Position numbers and translations under genes: made by a program. From positions 1 through 37,644 of the forward strand of contig CALKJD010000123.1 in assembly GCA_937995755.1 (NCBI GenBank): a stretch of 37,644 nt of DNA. The letters are read 5' to 3'. Shown piece by piece: positions 26,674 to 35,326 of this stretch. Position 1 is the first letter of the stretch, and every line of letters begins with the position of its first letter. The stretch comes from an uncultured Saprospiraceae bacterium. GTDB lineage: Bacteria > Bacteroidota > Bacteroidia > Chitinophagales > Saprospiraceae. The notes under the pieces are model-generated. The model worked only from the letters and a program-made list of their open reading frames with translations, had not been told where the DNA came from and searched no databases.

Positions 26674-26938
26674 TGTATTTGCGCAGCAAATATACGTACC
26701 GTGAAGTCAGGCAGTGTTTCGCAGAAGCAAGTTGACTTCACCACGAAAAAATCGGATGATTGGAAAATTAGTCAGAAACAAGTTGACTAATTAGTAGCGT
26801 TGTAACCTAAAAGGCTTAAAGTCCTTAGTAAGTTTCAATTTAAGATTAGATACAAAATAGAAGCAATCATAAGGACTCTTCTGACATATGTATGTTAGAA
26901 GGGTCTTTTTTTATAATTAATAAACAAAGATCAATAAT
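26674..26938 (+). promoter_or_regulatory. Structured region between frr and mscS: possible attenuator
   Basis: Contains, in order: stem TATTTGC/GCAAATA (26676-26692); stem GTGAAGTCA/TGACTTCAC (26701-26741); stem AATTAGTCA/TGACTAATT (26766-26792), the last two sharing the 16-nt motif CAGAAnCAAGTTGACT; then AGTCCTTA (26820-26827), which can pair with TAAGGACT (26870-26877), the 5' arm of the terminator. An upstream CTAAAAGG can in turn pair with CCTTAG. This layout can switch between antitermination and termination before mscS, 27 nt downstream. It may also be only the frr 3' UTR. Confidence 0.45.
26872..26912 (+). terminator. Terminator between frr and mscS
   Basis: Stem of about 16 bp with three G-U pairs (AGGACTCTTCTGACAT... 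with ...GTTAGAAGGGTCT) and seven T. Confidence 0.85.
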
Positions 26939-27754
26939 ATGGATATCAATGAAATATCAAATACGGCTATTAAAATGGCTATTGAATATGCACCAAAAGT
27001 CTTGATGGCAGTATTGACGCTCATCATAGGGTTTTGGATTATCAAGAAGCTTATGAAGGTTTTAGATAAGGCATTGATTAGTAATGGGATGGACCTTTCG
27101 TTGTCTAAGTTTCTATCATCAATAGTAAGTGCAGGTTTGAAAGTGATGTTGTTACTTTCTGTGGCTAGTATGTTTGGAGTGGACACCACTTCTTTTATAG
27201 CCATACTCGGTGGACTGATGATCGGTGTAGGTATGGCGCTTAATGGTAGTTTAGGTCAAATCGCATCTGGAGTGATGTTAATGATATTCAAGCCGTTCAA
27301 AGTAGGTGACTTGGTAGATATAGGAGGTGGTAACATTGGATCAGTTAACGCTATCAATGCTTTTAATACAGAGTTAGCTACACTGGATAATAAAAAGATA
27401 TTTGTCTCTAATAGCAACGTGACAGGCAATACGATCACTAACATATCAGGTCAAGGAACTGTCGGTGTAGAGCTTACTTTCGGAATCGGATATGGGGATA
27501 ATATAGATAAGGCTAGAGAAGTGATTCTTAAAGTAGGTAAGGATTGTCCCTATATATTAGATACTCCAGCACAAGGTGTTGTTGTGGCTAATCTAGGTGA
27601 TAGTTCTGTAGATCTTGCTACTCGTCCATTTTGTAAGAGCGAGCATTATTGGGATGTGAAATTCTATATGACGGAACATGTCAAGAAAGCTTTCGATGCA
27701 CAAGGTATAGGTATTCCTTATCCTACAATGGACCTTAATGTGAAACAGAGTTAG
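26939..27754 (+). CDS. Small mechanosensitive channel (MscS family)
   Basis: 271 aa, length of E. coli MscS. Three membrane helices: about 18-38, 60-80, and the pore helix TM3 GGLMIGVGMALNGSLGQIASGVMLM with the Gly/Ala-rich pattern. The beta domain starts at FKPFKVGDLVDIGG, followed by the VSNSNVTGNTITNIS block and a C-terminal cytoplasmic vestibule. It opens under membrane tension and releases solutes in hypo-osmotic shock. The tail is short (ends MDLNVKQS), so no additional domain. A terminator-containing leader precedes it. Confidence 0.93.
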   Translation: MDINEISNTAIKMAIEYAPKVLMAVLTLIIGFWIIKKLMKVLDKALISNGMDLSLSKFLSSIVSAGLKVMLLLSVASMFGVDTTSFIAILGGLMIGVGMALNGSLGQIASGVMLMIFKPFKVGDLVDIGGGNIGSVNAINAFNTELATLDNKKIFVSNSNVTGNTITNISGQGTVGVELTFGIGYGDNIDKAREVILKVGKDCPYILDTPAQGVVVANLGDSSVDLATRPFCKSEHYWDVKFYMTEHVKKAFDAQGIGIPYPTMDLNVKQS

Positions 27755-27807
27755 AATTAATGTAAAGGGACTACTTACAGTCTAATTGAAAATATAGAAT
27801 CAGTAAT

Positions 27808-27840
27808 GGGCTTGGAGGGTAATTCTTCAGGCTCATTTTT
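27808..27840 (+). terminator. Probable terminator of the mscS-family gene
   Basis: GGGCTTG and CAGGCTC (7 bp, two G-U), then ATTTTT. Moderate strength. 53 nt after the stop. Confidence 0.5.
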
Positions 27841-27898
27841 GTTAATGCCAAACTCGATCAGGGCAGCCTTCAAATATCAGATGATGCACCAAGAAAAA

Positions 27899-27923
27899 AG
27901 ACAAATCCATATAGAATTTGTCT
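27899..27923 (-). terminator. Terminator-like hairpin on the minus strand without a known gene
   Basis: Stem AGACAAAT/ATTTGTCT, 9-nt loop, six T on the minus strand. It implies a minus-strand transcript from the gap, or is chance. Confidence 0.4.
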
Positions 27924-28126
27924 AGCACACAATTAGGTTTTTAGAGGGGTATTGTTTTTTACTTTATTAGAAGTAGGGTAGTGATGATAGATCGTTTCTA
28001 ATAGATAGAAAAAAGTGAAATGCACTTGAAGATGAAAATCCTAATGAAACGGTTCGTTATTATTGGTTTGTTAATATCTAAATATAGTCTCTTTAAATGA
28101 TTATCTAGTTTTTATCATTCAGGTAA

Positions 28127-28159
28127 TGATCAAGGGTTAGTTATAAGTGATCAACGGTT
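28127..28159 (+). repeat. Two direct repeats 21 bp apart
   Basis: TGATCAAGGGTT and TGATCAACGGTT, 12 bp each, one mismatch, same helix face (two turns). Candidate paired binding site. Confidence 0.5.
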
Positions 28160-28437
28160 TTTTAAAGACAACTTAATATTATGAAACTCAACGCCAACGT
28201 ATGTTGTAACAAGTGTTTGCTGGATTATTCACTTGGTGCCCAATTGAAAACTGGTCTAGATTGACCAATTTTATCATCGTGGTCTGATATTTGAAGTGTA
28301 GATAAGGTTCAAGAAAAATAACAGATTTTTTTATTTATATCTGTTCGAAAATTAGATATGCAACCCTCACGATATCACAGGCTTTATACATTGAAATAAT
28401 TAATATAACACATAACTTACTGAGTTATAGGTTAAAA

Positions 28438-28463
28438 ACATATTGCGTATTTGCGTAATATGT
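28438..28463 (+). repeat. 10-bp inverted repeat upstream of ftsK
   Basis: ACATATTGCG, loop TATTTG, CGTAATATGT (one G-U in RNA). A second 6-bp repeat lies 10 nt to its left. No T run. Confidence 0.6.
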
Positions 28464-28789
28464 AATATTTATCCCTATGTTTACATTCCCAAGCAGCAGT
28501 AGATGAAGAGAGTAACCCAATGAGTATCTTTCCCAAGAAGGTCTTATTTATTCTCGCAGAACAAACGTTCATGATGGTTCATAGTATCATATAGAAAGCT
28601 ATGAAATTATACATCAGAAACGTTAACGATAATGCTTATACCATTATTGATGAAAAAAGAACTTGAAGTGTCAACATAACCATTGATACATCACACCTTA
28701 CACAAGGAGGATTCTTTTCTATTTATATAGATAAGGTGAAGTTTTTGAAGAAATGAAAAATTCGTACTACCCAAACGAAATGGAAGAAT

Positions 28790-31363
28790 ATGGCTGTAAA
28801 ATCTACAACTAAGAAAAAAACAAGGAAGGCAAAAAAAGGTAAGGTGCAGGATGACAGACTGCGCAAGATCGCTGGTATAGTATGCTACATGTTAGCCATC
28901 TATCTTGCGGTAGCATTCATATCTTATATGTACACTTGGAAAACTGACCAAGACAAAGTGCTACAGTTTAGCTGGGAGATCATGATGCAAGGAGATCTTA
29001 CTGTATCTAACTGGCTCGGTAGACTAGGAGCCTTTGTTTCTAATGCTTTTTTCTATTGGGGTTTTGGATTACCTTCTATCGCATTCGTTTTCTTACTATT
29101 TAAACTAGGTACTGACCTTATAAAGAAGAGGTCGTTACAGCATTTCTTTTATAAAGCTAAGGACGCTTTATTGTGGATTGCATTCCTTTCACTTGTGCTC
29201 GAATTTTTATTTAGAGGTAGTGATTTTACATGGGGTGGTGCATTTGGAGAGAGCACATGCCTATGGCTGATCAATTTTGTTGGATCAGTAGGTTTATTTT
29301 TCTTATTACTATTCAGCCTTATAGGCTTTGTCATCTGGCAGTTTAATCCTCAGATGAGTCAAATACAAGCAATGATACCAGGCGGAGCAAAGATATCTTT
29401 TGATACTATGCCTTTCGCTGATACGATTAACCGATTCCTTAGTAGTCTAGCTACCGATGAGTCCGAAGAGAAAGTAGTAAAGTCGACCGCTTCTGCTACT
29501 TCTTCTAAAGACGACTCAAAGAGTTATACTGCATTGCGTCCTTCCCAAGAGGACGAGGCCCACAATGGTGCCATTCCAAAAACCACTATTAGTACTGATG
29601 GACAGGAAGCTCCAGGATCTGCTTTAGATTTTGAGCTGCCTGAGCCATCTGCTACTAAGCGCATTCGTAAACCTAAGTATGACCCTTCTTCTCTTGAGAT
29701 GGAAGTGGCAGCTATTCCAGAAGAGCCGAAAGCAAAATCTACTTTAGATTTTCACGATGAGATAGTAGGTGATCCGATTGAGCGGAAGACAGTTGAATCT
29801 GGAGCAGCAGATAAGCTAGAGGTTAACAAAGAAGAAGATACTAGTCAACCATATGATGAGAAGCTTGATCTAGCGAGCTATATACCTCCAAAGATCGAAT
29901 TCTTAGAAGAGTATGCGGATAGAAAAGTAGAAATCGATAGAGCAGAACTCGAATCTAATAAAGATCAAATTATCGAGACGCTTCTTAATTATAAGATTGA
30001 AATCACAAAAATACGTGCTACAATCGGACCTACTGTGACGCTCTACGAAATCGTACCTGCGCCAGGAGTAAAGATAAGTAAGATTAAGAATCTAGAAGAT
30101 GATATTGCCTTATCTCTAGCAGCATTGGGTATCCGTATTATAGCTCCGATACCAGGAAAAGGAACTATCGGTATAGAAGTGCCTAATAAGAAACCTCAGA
30201 TCGTAAGTTTTCATGAGGTGGTTACTACAGATAAATTTCAAGCGAGTAAGATGGCATTGCCAATCGCACTCGGTAAGACGATATCTAATGAAGTATTCGT
30301 AGCCGATCTAGCAAAGATGCCTCACCTCCTAGTAGCAGGAGCCACTGGACAAGGTAAATCGGTAGGAATTAACACGATATTGATGTCTTTATTATATAAG
30401 AAGCATCCATCGCAGGTGAAACTAGTATTAATAGATCCTAAGAAAGTGGAGCTATTCCCATATGCTAGTTTACATAAGCACTTCTTAGCATTTTTACCAG
30501 ATCAAGATGAACCTATCGTAACGGATACTACTAAAGCAATACATACGCTGAATTCCCTATGTATGGAGATGGATGCTAGGTATGACTTGCTGAAGAAAGC
30601 TAGAGCGCGTAACTTAAAAGAATATAATGATAAGTTCTGTGCACGTCGACTCAATCCAAATGACGGTCACAAGTTCTTGCCATATATAGTGTTAGTAATA
30701 GATGAGTTTGCCGATCTTATTATGACAGCAGGTAAAGAAGTAGAGTTGCCTATAGCAAGGTTAGCTCAGCTAGCAAGAGCGATTGGTATTCACTTGATCA
30801 TCGCCACACAGAGACCATCTGTAAATATTATTACAGGTATGATCAAAGCCAACTTCCCAGCAAGATTAGCATTTAAGGTTACTAGTAAGATCGATAGCCG
30901 AACAATACTAGATGCGGGTGGGGCAGATCAGCTGATTGGTAAAGGTGATATGCTACTTAATATCGGTAGCAATATTGTAAGGTTGCAATGCGCATTTGTA
31001 GATACTCCAGAAGTAGAAAGAGTAATCGATCACATCTCTGACCAACAAGGATATGGAGAGCCATTCTACTTGCCTGAGTTTGTAGGTGAGGAAGATCTTA
31101 GCAAAGATGGATCTAGTCTCAAGTTCTCAGATTTAGATAGTATGTTCAAAGATGCTGCGATGTTGATCATAGGTAGTCAGCACGGATCTACTTCCAGTAT
31201 ACAACGTAAGTTACAACTAGGGTACAATCGTGCCGGCCGTATTATGGATCAGATGGAGCAAATGGGTATTGTTGGTCCAGCAAAAGGCTCGAAGCCAAGA
31301 GATGTATTATTCTTTTCAGTAGAAGAGTTTGATCATTGGTGGACGGAGAAAAGTAAGCAATGA
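28790..31363 (+). CDS. ftsK: DNA translocase FtsK/SpoIIIE
   Basis: 857 aa. A very basic N-terminus (TTKKKTRKAKKGK), four membrane helices within about 28-185, a charged linker (about 210-360), then the motor: alpha domain IETLLNYKIEITKIRATIGPTVTLYEI, Walker A GATGQGKS (517-524), LVLIDPKKVELFPY, Walker B IVLVIDEFADLIM, and the C-terminal winged-helix gamma domain (RAGRIMDQMEQMGIVGPAKGSKPRDVL) that reads KOPS/SRS sites. It pumps DNA through the septum and aids dif recombination and division. The start ATG gives a sensible basic head. The protein is shorter than E. coli FtsK, as usual in this phylum. Confidence 0.96.
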   Translation: MAVKSTTKKKTRKAKKGKVQDDRLRKIAGIVCYMLAIYLAVAFISYMYTWKTDQDKVLQFSWEIMMQGDLTVSNWLGRLGAFVSNAFFYWGFGLPSIAFVFLLFKLGTDLIKKRSLQHFFYKAKDALLWIAFLSLVLEFLFRGSDFTWGGAFGESTCLWLINFVGSVGLFFLLLFSLIGFVIWQFNPQMSQIQAMIPGGAKISFDTMPFADTINRFLSSLATDESEEKVVKSTASATSSKDDSKSYTALRPSQEDEAHNGAIPKTTISTDGQEAPGSALDFELPEPSATKRIRKPKYDPSSLEMEVAAIPEEPKAKSTLDFHDEIVGDPIERKTVESGAADKLEVNKEEDTSQPYDEKLDLASYIPPKIEFLEEYADRKVEIDRAELESNKDQIIETLLNYKIEITKIRATIGPTVTLYEIVPAPGVKISKIKNLEDDIALSLAALGIRIIAPIPGKGTIGIEVPNKKPQIVSFHEVVTTDKFQASKMALPIALGKTISNEVFVADLAKMPHLLVAGATGQGKSVGINTILMSLLYKKHPSQVKLVLIDPKKVELFPYASLHKHFLAFLPDQDEPIVTDTTKAIHTLNSLCMEMDARYDLLKKARARNLKEYNDKFCARRLNPNDGHKFLPYIVLVIDEFADLIMTAGKEVELPIARLAQLARAIGIHLIIATQRPSVNIITGMIKANFPARLAFKVTSKIDSRTILDAGGADQLIGKGDMLLNIGSNIVRLQCAFVDTPEVERVIDHISDQQGYGEPFYLPEFVGEEDLSKDGSSLKFSDLDSMFKDAAMLIIGSQHGSTSSIQRKLQLGYNRAGRIMDQMEQMGIVGPAKGSKPRDVLFFSVEEFDHWWTEKSKQ

Positions 31364-31378
31364 TAACAACCTGTTATC
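31362..31378 (+). repeat. Hairpin overlapping the ftsK stop
   Basis: GATAACA, loop ACC, TGTTATC, perfect 7 bp. It begins inside the TGA stop. No T run; probably an mRNA 3' structure. Confidence 0.5.
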
Positions 31379-31457
31379 TCGCTAATTAAAACAGACACAA
31401 ACACGATATTAAAAAGAAAACAAACACAGTTAACCATAAAAGGGGTGGAAACCTAGT

Positions 31458-31595
31458 ATGGAAGATGTAGGAGAGCAAGACATTTCCCAAAAATCTCAAG
31501 CTCGACTCATCTTGACGCTGAAAGACTCTGAACCGGTCATAAGCACCTACAATATTTCACCTATCAAAGTTGTGCCAAATTACCAAATGCATTAG
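31458..31595 (+). CDS. Possible 45-aa peptide before a strong terminator
   Basis: ATG-start frame MEDVGEQDISQKSQARLILT... ending ...VVPNYQMH. It is acidic at the start, then mildly basic, with no membrane helix. A G-rich AGGGGTGG lies about 10 nt upstream. It resembles no family known to me. It is followed by about 90 nt and a strong terminator. A non-coding RNA occupying the same space is as likely. Confidence 0.3.
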   Translation: MEDVGEQDISQKSQARLILTLKDSEPVISTYNISPIKVVPNYQMH

Positions 31596-31682
31596 TGCAG
31601 GAGATATGGTACAGCACTCAGGAACAGTAAATCCGATTTCTCTGTAGAGCATAACGTGGCTCTCGAACCTGATAATGAAACA

Positions 31683-31714
31683 GGGCAAGCCTAACCAGCT
31701 TGCCCACTTTTTTT
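31683..31714 (+). terminator. Strong terminator between ftsK and the TPR gene
   Basis: Perfect 8-bp GC-rich stem GGGCAAGC/GCTTGCCC, 7-nt loop, then a long T tract (two T runs). It lies 320 nt after the ftsK stop, further than needed for ftsK alone. Confidence 0.9.
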
Positions 31715-31818
31715 GCTTTTTTTTGAAATATTGTTTTTTTTTGATTTGGTGATTGGACGTGGTTTTGTAGATCAAGTAGTAATTGTGAATCGATTATGGG
31801 TATTTGGTTATATTTCAC

Positions 31819-31826
31819 TACTTTTA
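31819..31826 (+). promoter_or_regulatory. Possible -7 element of the TPR protein gene
   Basis: TACTTTTA, one mismatch to TAnnTTTG, 24 nt before the ATG at 31850. Spacing to a -33 TTG is not met. Confidence 0.3.
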
Positions 31827-31849
31827 ATTCAAGATAATATTCAAATCAA

Positions 31850-32566
31850 ATGCTCTTTTCCCCAATAGTCATACTACAGCTATTCTGCGCATATCAGATT
31901 TACAGTAAGGGGCACGAACCATATTGGTATTTCGTGGTATTCTTTTTACCATTAATAGGTTCTCTCATTTTTCTTTATGTAACCATATTGAGGAAGTTAA
32001 ACGTCGATGATGTAACTTCATCTATCAAGAATGCTTTTTCCGAAGATCCAGAATTGGATAAACTAAAGAAAGAGCTTGCCTTTTCGGATACGATGAAAAA
32101 TAGATTGAATCTCGCTAATGCATATTTATCTAGGGGAGAAGGCGAAAAAGCCGAGCAAGAGTTTGAATCATGTCTCAAAGGATTGTTTCGTGACGATCCT
32201 ACCATTCTGATTAAGTTATTGCACGCACTCTATATACAAGGGAAATATAAAGAAGCTGTTGAAGTCGGAAGTAAGCTAGTTCAAGATCCACTATTTAAAA
32301 AGAGTAAAGAGAGAATCTCTTACGCTCTGTCATTGGGGCAGTTAGGTTTGGATAAAGAAGCGATCAAAGAGTTTGATGTAATGAACACGCCGTACTCTAA
32401 TTATGAACATAGATTAGCGTATGTAAATTTTCTAAAAAGTGTAAATGATACGGTCGGTGCAAAATCTTTGTTGAGTACGCTATATGCAGAAATGGATCAA
32501 ATGAATAGTACCGAAAAGAGAATTAATAAGGATGTGATAAAGAGGATTAAGCAAGTAGTTATATAA
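31850..32566 (+). CDS. Membrane-anchored TPR protein (COG4700 type)
   Basis: 238 aa. The N-terminal hairpin of two helices (PIVILQLFCAYQIYS, then a short loop with HEPYWYF, then VVFFLPLIGSLIFLYVTIL) resembles the PLDc_N-like membrane anchor. After it come about four degenerate TPR-like repeats (about 90-220), such as NRLNLANAYLSRGEGEKAEQEF and LHALYIQGKYKEAVEVGSKL. This matches a family of uncharacterised bacterial proteins with a divergent TPR. It is probably a membrane-tethered protein-protein interaction module; the partner is unknown. No enzyme motif. It follows a strong terminator, so it is transcribed separately from ftsK. Confidence 0.75.
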   Translation: MLFSPIVILQLFCAYQIYSKGHEPYWYFVVFFLPLIGSLIFLYVTILRKLNVDDVTSSIKNAFSEDPELDKLKKELAFSDTMKNRLNLANAYLSRGEGEKAEQEFESCLKGLFRDDPTILIKLLHALYIQGKYKEAVEVGSKLVQDPLFKKSKERISYALSLGQLGLDKEAIKEFDVMNTPYSNYEHRLAYVNFLKSVNDTVGAKSLLSTLYAEMDQMNSTEKRINKDVIKRIKQVVI

Positions 32567-32829
32567 AGAAATATTCAGGATATTTTGCTGTAGCTCAATC
32601 GTAATGAGAATGTTGTCTTTGTAATCAAGGAGTATGATAAATGCACTCTTGGAATTACTTGTGTTAGGATGTGTCTATGTGAGGCCTGCGAATTACGTAA
32701 CATAAAAAATCGGTATGATGAAAATCAGTGTTGTAACTGATGTACATCATGTATGACTAGTGTGAATAATCTGAAATTAGTACCTGTATTCAGAAAGTGA
32801 ATTATAACGTAATAAAAAACAAACAACAG

Positions 32830-33213
32830 ATGAATAAGAAAATATACATGAGTGATTTGCACTTTGAACATAAGGTATGGAAAAGCCAAATGGAATTTCA
32901 AAAAAGTGAATTGGATTTTTTTGTAAAAAGATTATCAGAAGTTGCCAATAGATGGACTGATAAAGATGTACTGAAGCAAGTTGAGCATTTTCAAAATGTT
33001 TTCAAAATTCAGAATAATCAATTAGATGAATTGTTACATGATATACATGTACACGAAGACGAACTTGTAGATCGTACTTTAGAAAATCCAGTAGCGATTG
33101 ATCATGTGCATTTTGAAGATCATACTAAGCAAAGGGAGCAGATAGAAACTCAAAATAAAATATTCGCTGATTTGAAAGCGGAGTATATGGACTTTTTAAG
33201 AGAGTCAATGTAA
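32830..33213 (+). CDS. Coiled-coil protein of unknown function
   Basis: 127 aa from the ATG at 32830. A GTG at 32797 gives 11 more residues, but they are unlike the rest. It is acidic and helical, with a central heptad pattern (QVEHFQNVFKIQNNQLDELLHDIHVHEDEL) and a start MSDLHFEHKVWKSQMEFQKSELDFFVKRLSEV that I have seen in uncharacterised Bacteroidota proteins (from memory). No membrane helix or catalytic motif; His-rich near the middle (HDIHVHED). It is followed by a perfect terminator. Probably a structural or binding protein in the cytoplasm; function unknown. A 230-nt gap precedes it. Confidence 0.65.
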   Translation: MNKKIYMSDLHFEHKVWKSQMEFQKSELDFFVKRLSEVANRWTDKDVLKQVEHFQNVFKIQNNQLDELLHDIHVHEDELVDRTLENPVAIDHVHFEDHTKQREQIETQNKIFADLKAEYMDFLRESM

Positions 33214-33218
33214 TAATG

Positions 33219-33251
33219 AAAAGCCATGCATAAGTTGCATGGCTTTTTTTT
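33219..33251 (+). terminator. Strong terminator after the coiled-coil gene
   Basis: Perfect 12-bp stem AAAAGCCATGCA/TGCATGGCTTTT, loop TAAGT, then T run. Confidence 0.9.
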
Positions 33252-33437
33252 TGTTGAATTTCTAAGTGTAATTGTTAAAATAAAGGAATGTATTTTATGT
33301 CAACTAATGAGTAAAGTTGCATCTATCTCTATAAGTGTGGGATGTTGTTAATTGTTATTGTCGCAAAGTTGAGTGCTTACTTGTGCGAAGTTGCTTATAG
33401 GTTTATAAGAAATCTCATTTCAAATATTAGTCAGGGT

Positions 33438-33474
33438 ATAAAAAAGGAAGAACCAATCTTGATTCTTCCTTTTT
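33438..33474 (-). terminator. Terminator of the acyl-CoA dehydrogenase gene
   Basis: AAAAAGGAAGAA/TTCTTCCTTTTT stem, 10-nt loop, six T on the minus strand. It lies 25 nt after the stop. Confidence 0.85.
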
Positions 33475-33499
33475 ATATATTAGATTTTAACCTGTGATC

Positions 33500-35275
33500 T
33501 TACAGTGCATTAGCAATTGATCTTCTCAATTCCTTAGTGTTTTTCAGAGGGTAAGTAGTGTACTTTCTCAATGCATATACAAAGTCTCCTTGCTTAGCAG
33601 GAGAGACTAAAGCAGAAATAGCATCAATGCCAAATTTGTGGATAGAGCTATTATATTCATGGAAAGATACCTGCATCATATTCTCGGCCTGTGGCAGATC
33701 TTGGTGGCCTTTTTCTTTCATTCTACTTACTCTAAGGTGAAGTGACTCAGCTAAAAATATATGAATCACGATATCTGAAAGATTCATTAATATTTCTTGC
33801 TCTTCTTTTAGGTCGAGTTTTCCTCCCATCGCTTTTTGAGCGGCAGTTCCGAGAAGCATTAGTAATACTTTTTTGTATTTCGCTATAGAAGCGGCCTCTT
33901 CCGGATATGATCCATCTGTGGCATAGCTTGCTTCTTTTCCTTCGGTCAATTCCGATTGTATAGCGAGTGCTGGGGTAGCGATATCTAGTTGTCCTTTCAT
34001 GGCAAGTTTGAGTATGCTACTCATTATTACCATACGGTTGATTTCATTTGTTCCTTCGAATATTCTGTTGATACGAGCATCTCTATATGCTCTTGCTGCG
34101 AATCCTTCTTCAGAGTAACCCATTCCGCCATGTATCTGTACGGTCTCATCTACTACATAGTCTAACGTTTCGGATCCATCTACTTTTATGATAGAGCATT
34201 CTATAGCATACTCTTCTGCAGCTTGTAATTTTGCCATCGAGGTATCTACACCTTCAGACTTAAGGACGGCTATACGGTCATTGATTAAAGAAGAACATCT
34301 ATATAAAGCACTTTCCGATGCGAATGTTTTAGTGGCTTGTTCTGCCAATTTGTGCTTGATTGCTCCGAAGTCAAATATTGGTTTTTTGAATTGCTCTCTC
34401 GCTTTCGCGTATTCTACGGACTTAGCAGTTAACACTTTAGACCCGCCAATCACAGATGCTCCTAATTTAAATCTTCCAGTGTTGAGTACGTTAAATGCAA
34501 TCTTGTGTCCTTTCCCCAATTCACCAAGTAGGTAATTGGCAGGCACTTTTACGTTTTCAAAGTATATCTGTCTTGTTGACGATCCTTTGATACCTAATTT
34601 TTCTTCTTCTGCTCCTAATGTAAAGCCTTCCATTCCTTTATCGACTATAAAACCAGTAAAGCCATGTCCAGGAACCTGTGCGAATACAGTGAATACATCC
34701 GCAAAGCCTGCATTGGTGATCCACATCTTTTGTCCATTAAGTACATAATGAGATCCATCTTCAGATAAGACTGCGGTTGATTTAGCGGATAAAGCATCCG
34801 ACCCACTGCTTGGCTCTGTAAGACAGTAAGCGGCTTTCCATTCTCCTGCAGCTAGCTTAGGTAAGTACTTATCTTTTTGCTCTTGGCTACCAAAGTATAG
34901 TATTGGTAACATACCGATTCCTGTATGTGCATTGTACGTCACAGAGAAGGATGATGCATTTCCAATCTCTACACCAATAATAGTATTAGAATTGAAATCC
35001 ATATCCATGCCGCCGTACTGCTCAGGCATATGAGTACCCATAAACCCTAATTCACCAAATTTTTCAACGAGAATAGAGGCTATGTTATCTTCTTGCTTCT
35101 CCATTTTTGCCACATTAGGAGTGATCTCTTTGGCAATGAAATCTCTAACCGTGTCAATTATCATATTTTGCTCTTCTGTAAAATCTTCTGGAAAGAAGCC
35201 CTCAGAGTTGTTGGTAGGTTTGATGAGGAACTCTCCTCCCTTTAGCGATCGATTCTTAGCGACTGTTGTGGACAT
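33500..35275 (-). CDS. Acyl-CoA dehydrogenase, large (VLCAD-like) form
   Basis: 591 aa from the ATG at 35275; an upstream in-frame TTG is less likely. It oxidises acyl-CoA to trans-2-enoyl-CoA with FAD, the first step of beta-oxidation. The N-terminal helical part has FPEDFTEEQNMI. The FAD/substrate part has AYCLTEPSSGSD and NGQKMWITNAGFADVF. The catalytic Glu is E407 in RIFEGTNEINRM, with HGGMGYSEE before it. About 150 extra residues after the core match the longer ACAD9/VLCAD-like class used for long chains, not the 380-aa short forms. No ETF genes are adjacent. Confidence 0.93.
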   Translation of the reverse strand: MSTTVAKNRSLKGGEFLIKPTNNSEGFFPEDFTEEQNMIIDTVRDFIAKEITPNVAKMEKQEDNIASILVEKFGELGFMGTHMPEQYGGMDMDFNSNTIIGVEIGNASSFSVTYNAHTGIGMLPILYFGSQEQKDKYLPKLAAGEWKAAYCLTEPSSGSDALSAKSTAVLSEDGSHYVLNGQKMWITNAGFADVFTVFAQVPGHGFTGFIVDKGMEGFTLGAEEEKLGIKGSSTRQIYFENVKVPANYLLGELGKGHKIAFNVLNTGRFKLGASVIGGSKVLTAKSVEYAKAREQFKKPIFDFGAIKHKLAEQATKTFASESALYRCSSLINDRIAVLKSEGVDTSMAKLQAAEEYAIECSIIKVDGSETLDYVVDETVQIHGGMGYSEEGFAARAYRDARINRIFEGTNEINRMVIMSSILKLAMKGQLDIATPALAIQSELTEGKEASYATDGSYPEEAASIAKYKKVLLMLLGTAAQKAMGGKLDLKEEQEILMNLSDIVIHIFLAESLHLRVSRMKEKGHQDLPQAENMMQVSFHEYNSSIHKFGIDAISALVSPAKQGDFVYALRKYTTYPLKNTKELRRSIANAL

Positions 35276-35307
35276 AGTAATGGTATTTATATTATAGTTG
35301 TACAATA

Positions 35308-35326
35308 ATTTAACTCAAAGTTAAAT
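35308..35326 (-). promoter_or_regulatory. Inverted repeat over the acyl-CoA dehydrogenase promoter
   Basis: Perfect 8-bp arms ATTTAACT/AGTTAAAT with spacer CAA. It overlaps the minus-strand -7 TAACTTTG (35316-35323). The position suits an operator, possibly for a fatty-acid-responsive repressor. Confidence 0.6.

Larger units (their letters stand above)
27755..28789. other. 1-kb ORF-poor region upstream of ftsK
   Basis: No ORF longer than about 28 codons that looks coding. It holds several inverted repeats: 27899-27923 (AGACAAAT/ATTTGTCT, with six T on the minus strand), 28320-28345 (AACAGAT/ATCTGTT), 28412-28428 (ATAACT/AGTTAT) and 28438-28463 (10-bp stem ACATATTGCG). There is also a direct repeat TGATCAA(G/C)GGTT at 28127 and 28148. 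Could include the ftsK promoter, small RNAs or remains of lost genes. I recognise no RNA family. Confidence 0.5.

Noticed and set aside
28181..28264. 28-codon frame with several cysteines (VCCNKC)
   Set aside because: Too short, no promoter or neighbour support, and no family.
28703..28710. AAGGAGGA, a perfect Shine-Dalgarno-like string before ftsK
   Set aside because: No start codon at a working distance, and this phylum rarely uses such sites.
31660..31690. GGTTCGAGA on the minus strand, like a T loop
   Set aside because: The flanking bases do not form a T stem and no other tRNA arm is present.
32583..32656. tRNA-Thr-like text (TAGCTCAAT ... TTTGTAATCAA)
   Set aside because: The acceptor stem does not pair, the T arm has no TTCGA loop, and the anticodon stem fails. 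At most a very old relic, more likely chance.
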